Source: Niallia nealsonii
GTDB lineage: Bacteria; Bacillota; Bacilli; Bacillales; Cytobacillaceae
Reading direction: 5' to 3'
Assembly (NCBI RefSeq): GCF_002835805.1
Contig: NZ_PISE01000023.1
Location: 1-36,886 of the forward strand
Length of the DNA: 36,886 nt
Made by a program: the position numbers and the translations under genes. Positions 26,512 through 34,416 of the stretch are shown in pieces. How positions within the stretch are numbered: position 1 is the stretch's first letter; every line of letters starts with the position of its first letter. The notes under the pieces were generated by a model that was given only the letters and a program-made list of their open reading frames with translations, was not told the origin of the DNA and made no database searches.

Positions 26512-27387
26512 ATGAACAAAGAAGGACACATAACAGTTACTGGGGGCAAAGTTTGGTATCAAATTTATAATGAAAAGGCAAATGGCATACCAGTTTTAGT
26601 GCTGCACGGAGGACCAGGTTCTTCCAGCTATTCACTGCAAGGACTTGAGGCACTTTCCAAAGACAGACCGGTTATTTTATATGACCAATTAGGCTGTGGG
26701 AAATCAGATAGACCAAAGAATGCAGCACTTTGGCAATTGGATCGTTTTGTAGACGAAGTAGGACAAGTGCGCAAAGAACTTCAGTTAGAACAAGTTCATA
26801 TTCTTGGCCATTCATGGGGAACAACATTAGCTGCAGCCTATCTTTTGACAAAGCCTGTTGGAGTAGACAGTGTAATATTCTCTAGTCCATGCTTAAGCGC
26901 ACCACTTTGGGAACAAGACCAAAAGCGAAATTTAAAGAAGCTGCCAAAAGAAGTGCAAGATACTATTACAGCTTGTGAGGAAAGTGGATATACTGATTCC
27001 AAGGAGTTTCAAGAGGCAATTAAGGTGTTTAACAGCCAGTTTGTCTGCCGCCTAAATCCATATCCAGAATTTTTAAAACAAGGCAGAAAGTATCGAAATC
27101 CAGAAGTGTATGAAATCATGTGGGGACCATCAGAATTTACGGTACTTGGAAATTTGCGTGAGTTTGATTGCACAAATAGATTAGAAGAAATTACATGTCC
27201 TGCTCTTTATACATGCGGAAGATTTGATGAAGCAACACCTGAAACAACTGAATATTACAGCAAAAATACACCGAATTCTTTATTTCATGTATTTGAAAAC
27301 AGCGCACATATGCCATACATAGAAGAACCAAAAGAATATTTGCGTGTAATCGGCAGCTTTCTTCGTGAAGTAGACACCAGCAAATAA
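26512..27387 (+). CDS. pip: Proline iminopeptidase (alpha/beta hydrolase, S33)
   Basis: Releases N-terminal proline from small peptides in the cytosol. The 291-aa protein has the oxyanion motif LVLHGGPGSSSYSL, the family-typical ILYDQLGCGKSDRP, the nucleophile elbow ILGHSWGTTLAAAYL with catalytic Ser, and the His in FENSAHMPYIEEP. The HGGPG and DQLGCGKSD motifs separate this branch from general hydrolases, but specificity for proline is inferred. AAGGAG precedes ATG 26512. It forms a probable operon with the cupin gene 17 bp downstream. Confidence 0.9.
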   Translation: MNKEGHITVTGGKVWYQIYNEKANGIPVLVLHGGPGSSSYSLQGLEALSKDRPVILYDQLGCGKSDRPKNAALWQLDRFVDEVGQVRKELQLEQVHILGHSWGTTLAAAYLLTKPVGVDSVIFSSPCLSAPLWEQDQKRNLKKLPKEVQDTITACEESGYTDSKEFQEAIKVFNSQFVCRLNPYPEFLKQGRKYRNPEVYEIMWGPSEFTVLGNLREFDCTNRLEEITCPALYTCGRFDEATPETTEYYSKNTPNSLFHVFENSAHMPYIEEPKEYLRVIGSFLREVDTSK

Positions 27388-27404
27388 GAAAAAGGAGCAA
27401 AATA

Positions 27405-27764
27405 ATGCAGTTTTATCAATTCAAAAAGGAAAATGGCTTTGACGTCATCAACTATCAATCCATTGCCGCAAGTTATACGAAAATATTAAAAACAGAAGAG
27501 CAAACTAATATTGGCTTTATGCATATTGAGCCAAATGGCAAAGTCGGCTACCATCAAGCACCAGTTGCACAGCTTTATATTGTGGTAGAAGGGGAAGGCT
27601 GGATTGAAGGTGAGGATAAAAAAAGAATAATGTTAAAGTCGGGAGAAGGTGTTTTTTGGGAAGAGGGAGAAGGCCATGCTTCAGGAAGCGATGGAGGCAT
27701 GACGGCATTAGTGATTCAATCCGTGTCATTGCCGAAGCCGCATTCATTAAGTAGTATTGAGTAA
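27405..27764 (+). CDS. Small cupin-domain protein
   Basis: A 119-aa single-domain cupin. Motif one is GKVGYHQAPVAQLYIVVEGE and motif two GEGVFWEEGEGHASGSD; only one His of the usual metal-binding pair in motif one is present, so metal binding is uncertain. AAAGGAG lies before ATG 27405. It follows the proline iminopeptidase by 17 bp in the same direction, so the two are probably co-transcribed; the function is unknown. Confidence 0.85.
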   Translation: MQFYQFKKENGFDVINYQSIAASYTKILKTEEQTNIGFMHIEPNGKVGYHQAPVAQLYIVVEGEGWIEGEDKKRIMLKSGEGVFWEEGEGHASGSDGGMTALVIQSVSLPKPHSLSSIE

Positions 27765-27918
27765 TAGAACGGGTGAATGCTTTTAAGGAAGATTCTGCAA
27801 TAAAAAAATATTGCTTTAGTTTATATGCATAATCTCGAATGTGGCAGATTATGATTCTCGCCCTTTTTCGATTGTGCAGTTTTATTTTTTTGTGCGGAAT
27901 AGATGGGGAGAGAGAAAA

Positions 27919-28419
27919 GTGACTAGCATAGGAAATGAGACACTTTGGACAAATACAAAAGGGTTTAGTATTAGCACAAATAAAGATTATTTGGATATGG
28001 ATATGATCTGCGATTTTCTTCATCATGATTCTTATTGGGTGAAAGGAATTGCCAAAGAATTGATATGGGCATCGATTGAGAACTCTTCTATTTGCTATGG
28101 TATTTATAAAGGAAATCCTCTAGAAGGGAATGGGCAACAAGTAGGTTTTGCACGTGTAGTCACCGATTTTGTACGATTTTCCCATTTAGGAGATGTGTTT
28201 GTTTTACCAGAATATAGAGGGCGTGGACTAAGCAAATGGATGTTAAGCATTATAATAGAACATCCCCAATTAAAAGGGACCTATTTTTCGCTGGCTACTA
28301 AAGATGCTCATACTTTATATGAACAATTCGGTTTTCAATCAGTGGAAAATATGGAAAAAAGAATGGCTAGATCCCTTAATTGGGAGGCTGTTTATAAGGG
28401 ACATAGGTTAAAAAATTGA
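27919..28419 (+). CDS. GNAT family N-acetyltransferase
   Basis: Start chosen at GTG 27919 (VTSIGNETLWTN) because GGGGAGAG lies upstream; the frame runs 26 codons further up with no ribosome binding site. The 166-aa protein has the acetyl-CoA binding core GDVFVLPEYRGRGLSKWMLS (motif A, R-x-x-G-x-G/A type) and a C-terminal LYEQFGFQSVENMEK, typical of YdfF/YjcF-like small GNATs. Substrate unknown. It is followed 27 bp later by a broken GNAT gene with its own ribosome binding site. Confidence 0.88.
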   Translation: MTSIGNETLWTNTKGFSISTNKDYLDMDMICDFLHHDSYWVKGIAKELIWASIENSSICYGIYKGNPLEGNGQQVGFARVVTDFVRFSHLGDVFVLPEYRGRGLSKWMLSIIIEHPQLKGTYFSLATKDAHTLYEQFGFQSVENMEKRMARSLNWEAVYKGHRLKN

Positions 28420-28446
28420 GGAATGGGAAATGCAAAGGAGAGCAAC

Positions 28447-28853
28447 ATGAACATAAAAATCCTAGACGCCAGTCCAACAATAGAAGACTATATCAATTTG
28501 CATCAAACGACTGGGTGGAATAGAGCAGATTTGTATACATATGCTTAACTATATGAAGCGATTGGTAATAGCTGGTATCTTGTTTCTATTTACGATGCTC
28601 AACGATTAGTAGGGTTCGGCCGAATTATTTCGGATGGAATTTATCAAACATTCATATGTGATGTAATGGTGCATCCAGCTTATCAAAGAAAAGGGATTGG
28701 CACAAAGATTATGCATGCCTTGCTTGAAAAATGTAAAAAAGAAGGAATAAAATAGGTTTAGTTATCTCTGCAAAAGGAAAAGCTCCCTTCTATGAGAAGT
28801 TCGGGCTGAAAGAACGAGATGGGTATGCGCCTGGGATGTCCATATTTTTATAA
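28447..28853 (+). pseudogene. Broken GNAT acetyltransferase gene
   Basis: AAGGAG precedes ATG 28447 (MNIKILDASPTIEDYINLHQ). The frame is stopped by TAA at 28546-28548 (after DLYTYA), then continues LYEAIGNSWYLVSIYDAQRL, CDVMVHPAYQRKGIGTKIMH (acetyl-CoA motif) to KKEGIK, where a second lesion, a frameshift near 28752, leads into LVISAKGKAPFYEKFGLKER and the natural end at 28853. One nonsense and one shift make it inactive. It is not a copy of the preceding GNAT gene; the sequences differ. Confidence 0.88.
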
Positions 28854-29180
28854 TGAATACAAAAGAAGTGCCTAAAATGGCAAAAAAATTATTCTGGCAG
28901 GTTCCTTCTTGTTGGAATTTAACCAGCCTTGTATCTGTAAATAGAATGGGAGGGAAGGTGAAATATAAATAATAAAGCTGTTTGCAGATTTAATTATTGG
29001 ATTATTTAGAAAAAAAGATGGGATTTAATGATTGGCATTACAAGTTTTAGGCTTTTTATAGCGGCGTAATTTTAATGAATATCAGATACGATATATATTA
29101 TTTCAAAAAGTATATCACAAGGGAAAAAAGCAGCGTAAGAGCTGAAGAAAATATCATCTTAAAACACAGCATTTATTAAA
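28854..29180 (+). other. Gap with decayed coding traces
   Basis: No intact gene. One frame reads LLDYLEKKMGFNDWHYKF, stop, AFYSGVIL, which looks like a trace of a lost protein, and on to a 34-codon frame (MNIRYDIYYFKKYITREKSS). No ribosome binding site supports any of them. Confidence 0.3.
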
Positions 29181-29225
29181 GCTGCATCCTCAATTAGCAT
29201 GACTATACGGGGGTGCAGTTTTTTA
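29181..29225 (+). terminator. Terminator upstream of the pyruvate-kinase-like gene
   Basis: CTGCATCC (29182-29189) pairs with GGGTGCAG (29211-29218), with a 21-nt loop, followed by a T-run. It isolates the kinase-like gene from the decayed region. Confidence 0.75.
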
Positions 29226-29333
29226 GTGGAAGCAACTGTAACAAACAATATTTTTTACATAAGATAATGATGGATAGGTTTAAAATGGAACAACTGGAGA
29301 TAATAATTGCATCATGAATATGAGGTGAAGAGG

Positions 29334-30398
29334 ATGTCAATTGATCGGATCGCTACAATTGGTCCTGCAAGTAATAGCAAACAAATTTTAACAAAACTCA
29401 TCCAGCAAGGAATGACAGTAGCTCGTTTAAATTTTTCCCATGGGACACATGAAAGTCATCGCAATATTATCAATGCTATTCGAACGATTAATCAAGAAAT
29501 AGGTGCATCTATTAAAATTTTAGGTGACCTGCAAGGACCTAAAATTCGTTTAGGAGAAATAGAAGGAGAATCTATTCTCTTAGAAACAGGAGAGGAATTT
29601 ACTCTTTCTACCCATTCAATAAAAGGAAATGAAAAAGAAGCAAGTGTTGATTATAAAGGACTTGTACAGGATATAAAAAAAGATGATCGCATTTTAATGA
29701 ACGATGGTGCGGTGGAGTTAAAAGTCCTTGAAGTGGAAACTGAAAAAGTGGTGACAACGATTGTGTCAGGTGGAGAGATTGCTTCACATAAAGGGGTAAA
29801 TCTTCCTGGTGTAAGTACTAGTTTGCCTGCTATAACAGATAAGGATAAAAAAGATATAGAGTTTTTAGTAAAAGAAGAAATAGATTATATTGCCTGCTCC
29901 TTTGTAAGGAAGCCTGATCATTTAGAAGAAGTGCAAAATTTTATCAAGGGATTAGATGGAAAGAATCCACAGCTTATCGCTAAAATTGAAACAATTGAAG
30001 CAATAGAAAATTTTTCTAAAATAGCAAAAGAAGCGGATGGAATTATGATTGCCAGAGGAGATTTAGGTGTGGAACTTCCTTATCAGTGGATTCCATTATT
30101 GCAAAAAGTAATGATAACAGAATGCAATCGCTTAAATACATTTGTGATTACAGCGACACAAATGCTACAATCGATGATCGAGCACCCACTTCCAACTAGA
30201 GCGGAAGTGACTGATGTTTTTCAGGCAGTCCTAGATGGAACGAATGCGGTTATGTTATCAGGAGAATCTGCTGTTGGAAAATATCCGGTTGAAAGCATGG
30301 AAACATTAAGAAAAGTATCTGAATTTGCAGCTGCTGTTAAAACAGATACTCCATTTGCTGTTCGTGATATGGAGAAGCTAATACATGATTTAGGATAA
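29334..30398 (+). CDS. Pyruvate kinase paralogue lacking the C-terminal domain
   Basis: Transfers phosphate from phosphoenolpyruvate to ADP if active. The 354-aa protein keeps the A and B domains: VARLNFSHG (Arg31, Asn33, Ser35), [34 protein letters not shown] (catalytic Lys), [12 protein letters not shown] (metal Glu/Asp) and [20 protein letters not shown]. It ends right after the helix [17 protein letters not shown], so the ~120-residue C domain (allosteric and inter-subunit) is absent; the usual bacterial enzyme is at least 470 aa. No trace of the C domain is seen downstream, and a terminator follows at once. ATG 29334 has GAGGTGAAGAGG upstream; TTG 29307 is a possible alternative. Confidence 0.9.
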   Translation: MSIDRIATIGPASNSKQILTKLIQQGMTVARLNFSHGTHESHRNIINAIRTINQEIGASIKILGDLQGPKIRLGEIEGESILLETGEEFTLSTHSIKGNEKEASVDYKGLVQDIKKDDRILMNDGAVELKVLEVETEKVVTTIVSGGEIASHKGVNLPGVSTSLPAITDKDKKDIEFLVKEEIDYIACSFVRKPDHLEEVQNFIKGLDGKNPQLIAKIETIEAIENFSKIAKEADGIMIARGDLGVELPYQWIPLLQKVMITECNRLNTFVITATQMLQSMIEHPLPTRAEVTDVFQAVLDGTNAVMLSGESAVGKYPVESMETLRKVSEFAAAVKTDTPFAVRDMEKLIHDLG

Positions 30399-30414
30399 TA
30401 GGAATGTCTTTTAG

Positions 30415-30445
30415 TCGGTACTTTTTAAAGTATCGATTTTTTTAT
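30415..30445 (+). terminator. Terminator of the pyruvate-kinase-like gene
   Basis: CGGTACTT pairs with AAGTATCG (30416-30423, 30428-30435; one G-T pair), followed by T7. Confidence 0.75.
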
Positions 30446-30483
30446 TTGGCTGTTTTCGTAAACTTTGTTGCCTTTAAAGGAGT

Positions 30484-30532
30484 AGGTTGATTTCCGTTCC
30501 AGGAGGCTCGCACCTTTCACTCCAATCAACCT
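30484..30532. repeat. Palindromic repeat-like element
   Basis: A 49-bp segment bounded by the inverted 9-mers AGGTTGATT and AATCAACCT. It contains TTGATTTCCGTTCCAGG, which resembles a short palindromic repeat that I recall scattered in many Bacillus genomes (GTTGATTTCCGCTCCAGG...). Recognition is from memory, so moderate confidence. The rest of the gap 30446-30750 shows no gene. Confidence 0.45.
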
Positions 30533-30818
30533 GATTTAACTATGGATTTACTCATGGAAACTATTCGAAAAACAACAATCTTTTAGAAAATAGCCTTTTA
30601 TTTTGAGGTTTTTTGAAGCGAATGGTGGATTTTGTATGATGCTGATTGGAATAAAGGCGTAAGATTCTAGCTTGAAAAAGTGAGAGCTTGAAGTGAAATC
30701 AATAGCCAAGAATAGAGCTTATTTTTAAAGGAATTCTATTATCCCAACTAGAATGAATAAAAGAGTCTGTTTTAAAATCGATGATAAAATTGCGTTATGG
30801 AGAACAAATAGGAAAGGG

Positions 30819-31344
30819 GATGATGAAATTACTATATTTTTGCATAAATTACAGGAAGAAGATGCAGAAAGCCTAGTTGCATTCGAAATCGAAAATAGAA
30901 TATTTTTTGGAAAATGGTGCCATCTCGCGGAGAAGATTATTATTGTTTTGAAAACTTTAAAACTATTTTGAAAGCATTATTAAAGGAACAAGCACAAGAA
31001 CAATCTTTTTTTATTTAATAAAAGGTGAGCAAGATTCCATTCTTGGACGGATAAATGTAGTGGATATAAATATACTAGAGAAAACAGGTGAATTAGGATA
31101 TCGAGTGGGAGAGAAGCATGGTGGAAAAGGGGTTGCAAATTTCGTTTTAAAGTTATTGTTGAAAAATGTTTGTGAAGAGAAAAAAATTACTCGAATATAT
31201 GCAAAAACGGCTTTTATTAACATTGCTTCACAGAAGGTTTTAACCAAAAATGGATTTCAGTACATAGGAACAAGTAAAGAAAAAGTGGCAATGAGTAAAA
31301 AGGAACTTTCCTTTTTACACTATAAATGGACAAAAAATCCATAA
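30819..31344 (+). pseudogene. Second broken GNAT (RimJ-like) acetyltransferase gene
   Basis: Three frames join into one protein: ITIFLHKLQEEDAESLVAFE to ENRIFFGK; shift near 30917; MVPSRGEDYYCFENFKTILK to EQAQEQSFF; shift in a T7 run near 31012; YLIKGEQDSILGRINVVDIN, GELGYRVGEKHGGKGVANFV (acetyl-CoA loop) and NIASQKVLTKNGFQYIG to the stop at 31344. This is the layout of RimJ/RimL-type GNATs. The true start is not visible; the first frame is open back to ATG 30753. Two frameshifts make it inactive unless they are assembly errors. Confidence 0.82.
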
Positions 31345-31431
31345 TGAATCTATTATGGAGGAATGGGAAAAACTATTTTAAAACCTAACAGCAAAAATAT
31401 TTTTTATAAATGGTTGCACTTTTCCATAAGT

Positions 31432-31437
31432 TATAAT
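31432..31437 (+). promoter_or_regulatory. -10 box of the thrZ leader promoter
   Basis: TATAAT at 31432-31437 lies about 30 bp before the first T-box. A TTGCAC at 31414 is too close (12 bp) to be its -35, so the -35 is unclear. No separate promoters are obvious before the second and third T-boxes, which suggests that one transcript passes through all three. Confidence 0.5.
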
Positions 31438-31466
31438 ACTATGTTAAATAATTAAATGATTCGAAC

Positions 31467-31718
31467 AATAAAAAAGCAAAGATAAGGACATAAGTTGTTT
31501 TTACGGTTTATAGAGAGGGAGGTCTTTAGGCTGAAAGCTTCCTAACTTAGGGAATACACTTACCACCTTTGAGCTGTATTGGGGAACTATAGTATCCAAT
31601 ACCGTTAGCTACGTTACAGCACCATAAGCCAGTAAATAGCAAGAATATTTTCTGGGAAATCGGGTGGAACCACGGATAAGCACATTCGTCCCTTGTTAGG
31701 GGATGAGTGTGTTTTTTT
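31467..31718 (+). promoter_or_regulatory. T-box leader 1 (threonine, ACC specifier)
   Basis: AGAGAGGGAGG stem I element, a specifier segment TTACCACC with ACC (Thr) at 31562-31564, the T-box sequence GGGTGGAACCACG at about 31662-31674 and a terminator stem (CACATTCGTCCC...GGGGATGAGTGTG) with T7 at 31681-31718. The TGGA in the antiterminator bulge would pair with a tRNA discriminator U, in keeping with tRNA-Thr of bacilli. Uncharged tRNA-Thr should stabilise the antiterminator. This copy is clearly diverged from copies 2 and 3. Confidence 0.93.
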
Positions 31719-32208
31719 ATTTTATTAGAAAAGAAAAAAGCAAAGACAAAGGACATGAATTATTTTGAGTCCGGTTAACAGAGAGGAAAGCAAAAGCTGA
31801 GAGCTTTCTAGCCAGGAAAAATAATTTACCACCTTTAGAGCTGTGTCAGGGAAATAGCAGTAACTGATGCCGTAAGCTTGCGTTAAAAGCACCAAGCCAT
31901 AAGGTTTTTTGCCATATGGGAAATTGGGTGGAACCACGGATAAACACATTCGTCCCTTGTTAGGGGATGAGTGTGTTTTTTTATTTTATTAGAAAAGAAA
32001 AAAGCAAAGACAAAGGACATGAATTATTTTGAGTCCGGTTAACAGAGAGGAAAGCAAAAGCTGAGAGCTTTCTAGCCAGGAAAAATAATTTACCGCCTTT
32101 AGAGCTGTGTCAGGGAAATAGCAGTAACTGATGCCGTAAGCTTGCGTTAAAAGCACCAAGCCATAAGGTTTTTTGCCATATGGGAAATTGGGTGGAACCA
32201 CGGATAAA
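31681..32208 (+). repeat. Tandem duplication of a 264-bp T-box unit
   Basis: 31681-31944 and 31945-32208 are direct repeats with a 264-bp period. By eye they differ only at 31831 (A) versus 32095 (G) inside the units; just beyond, the terminator of copy 3 differs at 32227 (A, versus G at 31963). The unit runs from one T-box terminator to the next. Confidence 0.93.
31733..31982 (+). promoter_or_regulatory. T-box leader 2 (threonine, ACC specifier)
   Basis: Stem I can be drawn with a lower helix AAAGG/CCTTT and an upper helix ATTATTT/AAATAAT, leaving TTACCA on the 3' side of the specifier loop with ACC at 31828-31830. The T-box GGGTGGAACCACG lies near 31926-31938 and the terminator with T7 at 31944-31982. 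Confidence 0.93.
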
Positions 32209-32246
32209 CACATTCGTCCCTTGTTAAGGGATGAGTGTGTTTTTTA
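31997..32246 (+). promoter_or_regulatory. T-box leader 3 (threonine, ACC specifier)
   Basis: Near-identical to leader 2. The specifier is ACC at 32092-32094, but the following base is G instead of A. The T-box GGGTGGAACCACG lies near 32190-32202; the last terminator (CCCTT GTT AAGGG core) ends in T6 at about 32246, 24 bp before thrZ. Confidence 0.93.
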
Positions 32247-32269
32247 TAAAAATTAAAGGAGTGTTTAAC

Positions 32270-34195
32270 ATGGAAAAGCTAAAACAAATTAAATTAATGA
32301 TGCCAGATGGGAAGATAAAGACAGTTGATAAGGGAATAACTGTGAAAAATGTCGCAGAATCCTTAAGCATCAGTTTAGGGAAACAGGCAGTAGGAGGAAA
32401 AGTAAATGGCAAACTTGTTGATATGAGTTATGTACTGAAACATGATGCAAAGCTGTCTATCCTTACAATAGATTCCATAGAAGGCATCCAGCTTTTGCGC
32501 CACACTTGTGCCCATATATTGGCACAAGCAGTAAAAAGAGTATATGGAACTGTGCAATTAGGCATTGGACCTGTAATAGAAGATGGTTTTTATTATGATA
32601 TGAAGCTTGATGATAGTTTGGCTATCGAGGATTTAACAAAAATCGAACAAGAGATGCATCAGATTATAAAAGAAAAGCTGGAAATCTCACGAATCGAAGT
32701 ATCTTTTGAAGAGGCAGAAAAACTTTTTCAAAAAAGAGGAGAAGCCTTTAAACTAGAAATTTTAAAAGGACTTCCAAAAGAAGAAAAAATATCTTTATAT
32801 CAGCAAGGAGAATTTATTGATTTATGCCGTGGTCCTCATTTGCCTCACACTGGTTTTGTCAAAGCATTTCAAATAACAAAAGTATCTGGTGCTTATTGGA
32901 AAGGGGATAGTCAGAGAGAAATGCTGCAGCGCGTATATGGAGTTGCATTTTCTAATAAATTGGCATTAAAGGAACATTTGCATTTTTTAGACGAAGCAAA
33001 AAAGCGGGATCATCGCAAACTTGGAAAACAATTAGAATTATTTAGTTTTTTTGAAGAAGCTCCAGGAATGCCTTTTTATCTTCCCAAAGGACAGGTGGTA
33101 AGACAAGAATTGGAGAATTTCTCTCGGGAACTGCAAAAAAATGCAGGTTATGAGGAAGTGCGGACACCGCTTATGATGAATCAGCGCATGTGGGAAAAAT
33201 CAGGTCACTGGGATCATTATAAAGATAATATGTATTTTTCTGATGTCGATGAAACAAAATTTGCGATGAAACCAATGAACTGCCCAGGGCATATGCTGAT
33301 TTTTAAAAATAATTTATATTCCTATCGTGATTTGCCGGTGCGTCTTTCGGAGTTCGGGCAAGTTCATCGTCATGAATATAGCGGGGCGCTAAATGGAATG
33401 TTTCGGGTGCGGACATTTTGCCAAGATGATGCCCATTTGTTTGTAAGAGAAGACCAAATCGAAGCAGAAATAAAAGAAATTTTTCAGCAAATAGATAAAG
33501 TGTATCGTACTTTCGGTTTTGACTATTCAGTGGAACTTTCCACACGTCCAGAGGATTCATTAGGAAATGATGAACTGTGGGAAGCTTCCGAACATGCTCT
33601 TTCCAATGTGTTGAAAAAATTGCAGATTCCCTATGCATTAAATGAGGGAGATGGCGCATTTTATGGTCCAAAAATTGATTTTCATATTAAAGATGCTTTA
33701 AAAAGAAGCCACCAATGTGCAACAATTCAGCTTGATTTTCAAATGCCAGAAAAGTTTGACCTATTTTATATTAATGAGCAGAATGAAAGAGTATGTCCTG
33801 TCGTCATTCACCGTGCCATTTATGGCTCCCTTGACCGTTTTTTTGGCATATTAATTGAACATTTTGCCGGTGCTTTTCCTGTATGGCTGGCACCTATTCA
33901 GGTACAAATCATTCCAGTATCCAGCGTTCATTTAGATTATTGCTTACAGGTACAATCAGAGTTGAAATCAGTAGGAATAAAAGTGAAAGTTGATGGGCGC
34001 AATGAAAAACTTGGCTATAAAATAAGGGAATCACAAATGCAAAAAATTCCTTATCTGCTGGTGCTTGGGGATAAGGAAGAACAAGGAGAAAATGTAAATG
34101 TTCGAAAATTTGGCAAGAATGACAACAAAGCTTTGCCCTTAGAGGAGTTTAAAAGAATCATTTTGCAGCAAATTAAGAAAAAAAGTCTTTCCTAG
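32270..34195 (+). CDS. thrZ: Threonyl-tRNA synthetase, ThrZ type
   Basis: Charges tRNA-Thr with threonine. The 641-aa protein has the TGS domain (about 1-65), the editing/SAD domain (HTCAHILAQAVKRVYG, DLCRGPHLPHTG), the class II catalytic core with motif 2 region YRDLPVRLSEFGQVHRHE and zinc Cys in MKPMNCPGHML, motif 3 YGSLDRFFGILIEHFAG, and the anticodon-binding domain (PVWLAPIQVQIIPVSSVH to RNEKLGYKIRESQMQKIPYL). ATG 32270 has AAAGGAG upstream; the frame is open to 32231 but into the terminator. Three T-boxes in tandem in front match the B. subtilis thrZ leader layout, which is why I call it thrZ rather than thrS. Inference: it is an inducible second enzyme, made when tRNA-Thr is poorly charged. 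Confidence 0.95.
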   Translation: MEKLKQIKLMMPDGKIKTVDKGITVKNVAESLSISLGKQAVGGKVNGKLVDMSYVLKHDAKLSILTIDSIEGIQLLRHTCAHILAQAVKRVYGTVQLGIGPVIEDGFYYDMKLDDSLAIEDLTKIEQEMHQIIKEKLEISRIEVSFEEAEKLFQKRGEAFKLEILKGLPKEEKISLYQQGEFIDLCRGPHLPHTGFVKAFQITKVSGAYWKGDSQREMLQRVYGVAFSNKLALKEHLHFLDEAKKRDHRKLGKQLELFSFFEEAPGMPFYLPKGQVVRQELENFSRELQKNAGYEEVRTPLMMNQRMWEKSGHWDHYKDNMYFSDVDETKFAMKPMNCPGHMLIFKNNLYSYRDLPVRLSEFGQVHRHEYSGALNGMFRVRTFCQDDAHLFVREDQIEAEIKEIFQQIDKVYRTFGFDYSVELSTRPEDSLGNDELWEASEHALSNVLKKLQIPYALNEGDGAFYGPKIDFHIKDALKRSHQCATIQLDFQMPEKFDLFYINEQNERVCPVVIHRAIYGSLDRFFGILIEHFAGAFPVWLAPIQVQIIPVSSVHLDYCLQVQSELKSVGIKVKVDGRNEKLGYKIRESQMQKIPYLLVLGDKEEQGENVNVRKFGKNDNKALPLEEFKRIILQQIKKKSLS

Positions 34196-34375
34196 TTTGA
34201 AGCAATACTTGCTAATCGTTTATAAAGAAATCAACAAAATAAAAGCTGTAAATAGAAAAGATACCTGCATTTCTATATAAGTAGTTCAGATAATGGGGAG
34301 AAAATCTTAATTGCTAGTATATTTTTTATTCGAAAAATATAAATAACAATAGAATTAGCCTTAAATTGAGCAAAT

Positions 34376-34411
34376 AAAAACGTTTGGAGAAATATTCCAA
34401 TCGTTTTTATT
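34376..34411. terminator. Bidirectional terminator between thrZ and the MFS gene
   Basis: AAAACGTTTGGA and TCCAATCGTTTT form a stem with one mismatch, with T-runs on both sides. The preceding 180 bp after thrZ are AT-rich with no gene seen. Confidence 0.8.
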
Positions 34412-34416
34412 TGTAT

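Noticed and set aside
31547-31756. 69-codon minus-strand frame across the first T-box.
   Set aside because: Antisense of a structured leader with no ribosome binding site.
31725-32213. Two 74-codon minus-strand frames that are nearly identical to each other.
   Set aside because: They are the antisense of the duplicated T-box leaders; their likeness reflects RNA structure and duplication, not a protein.
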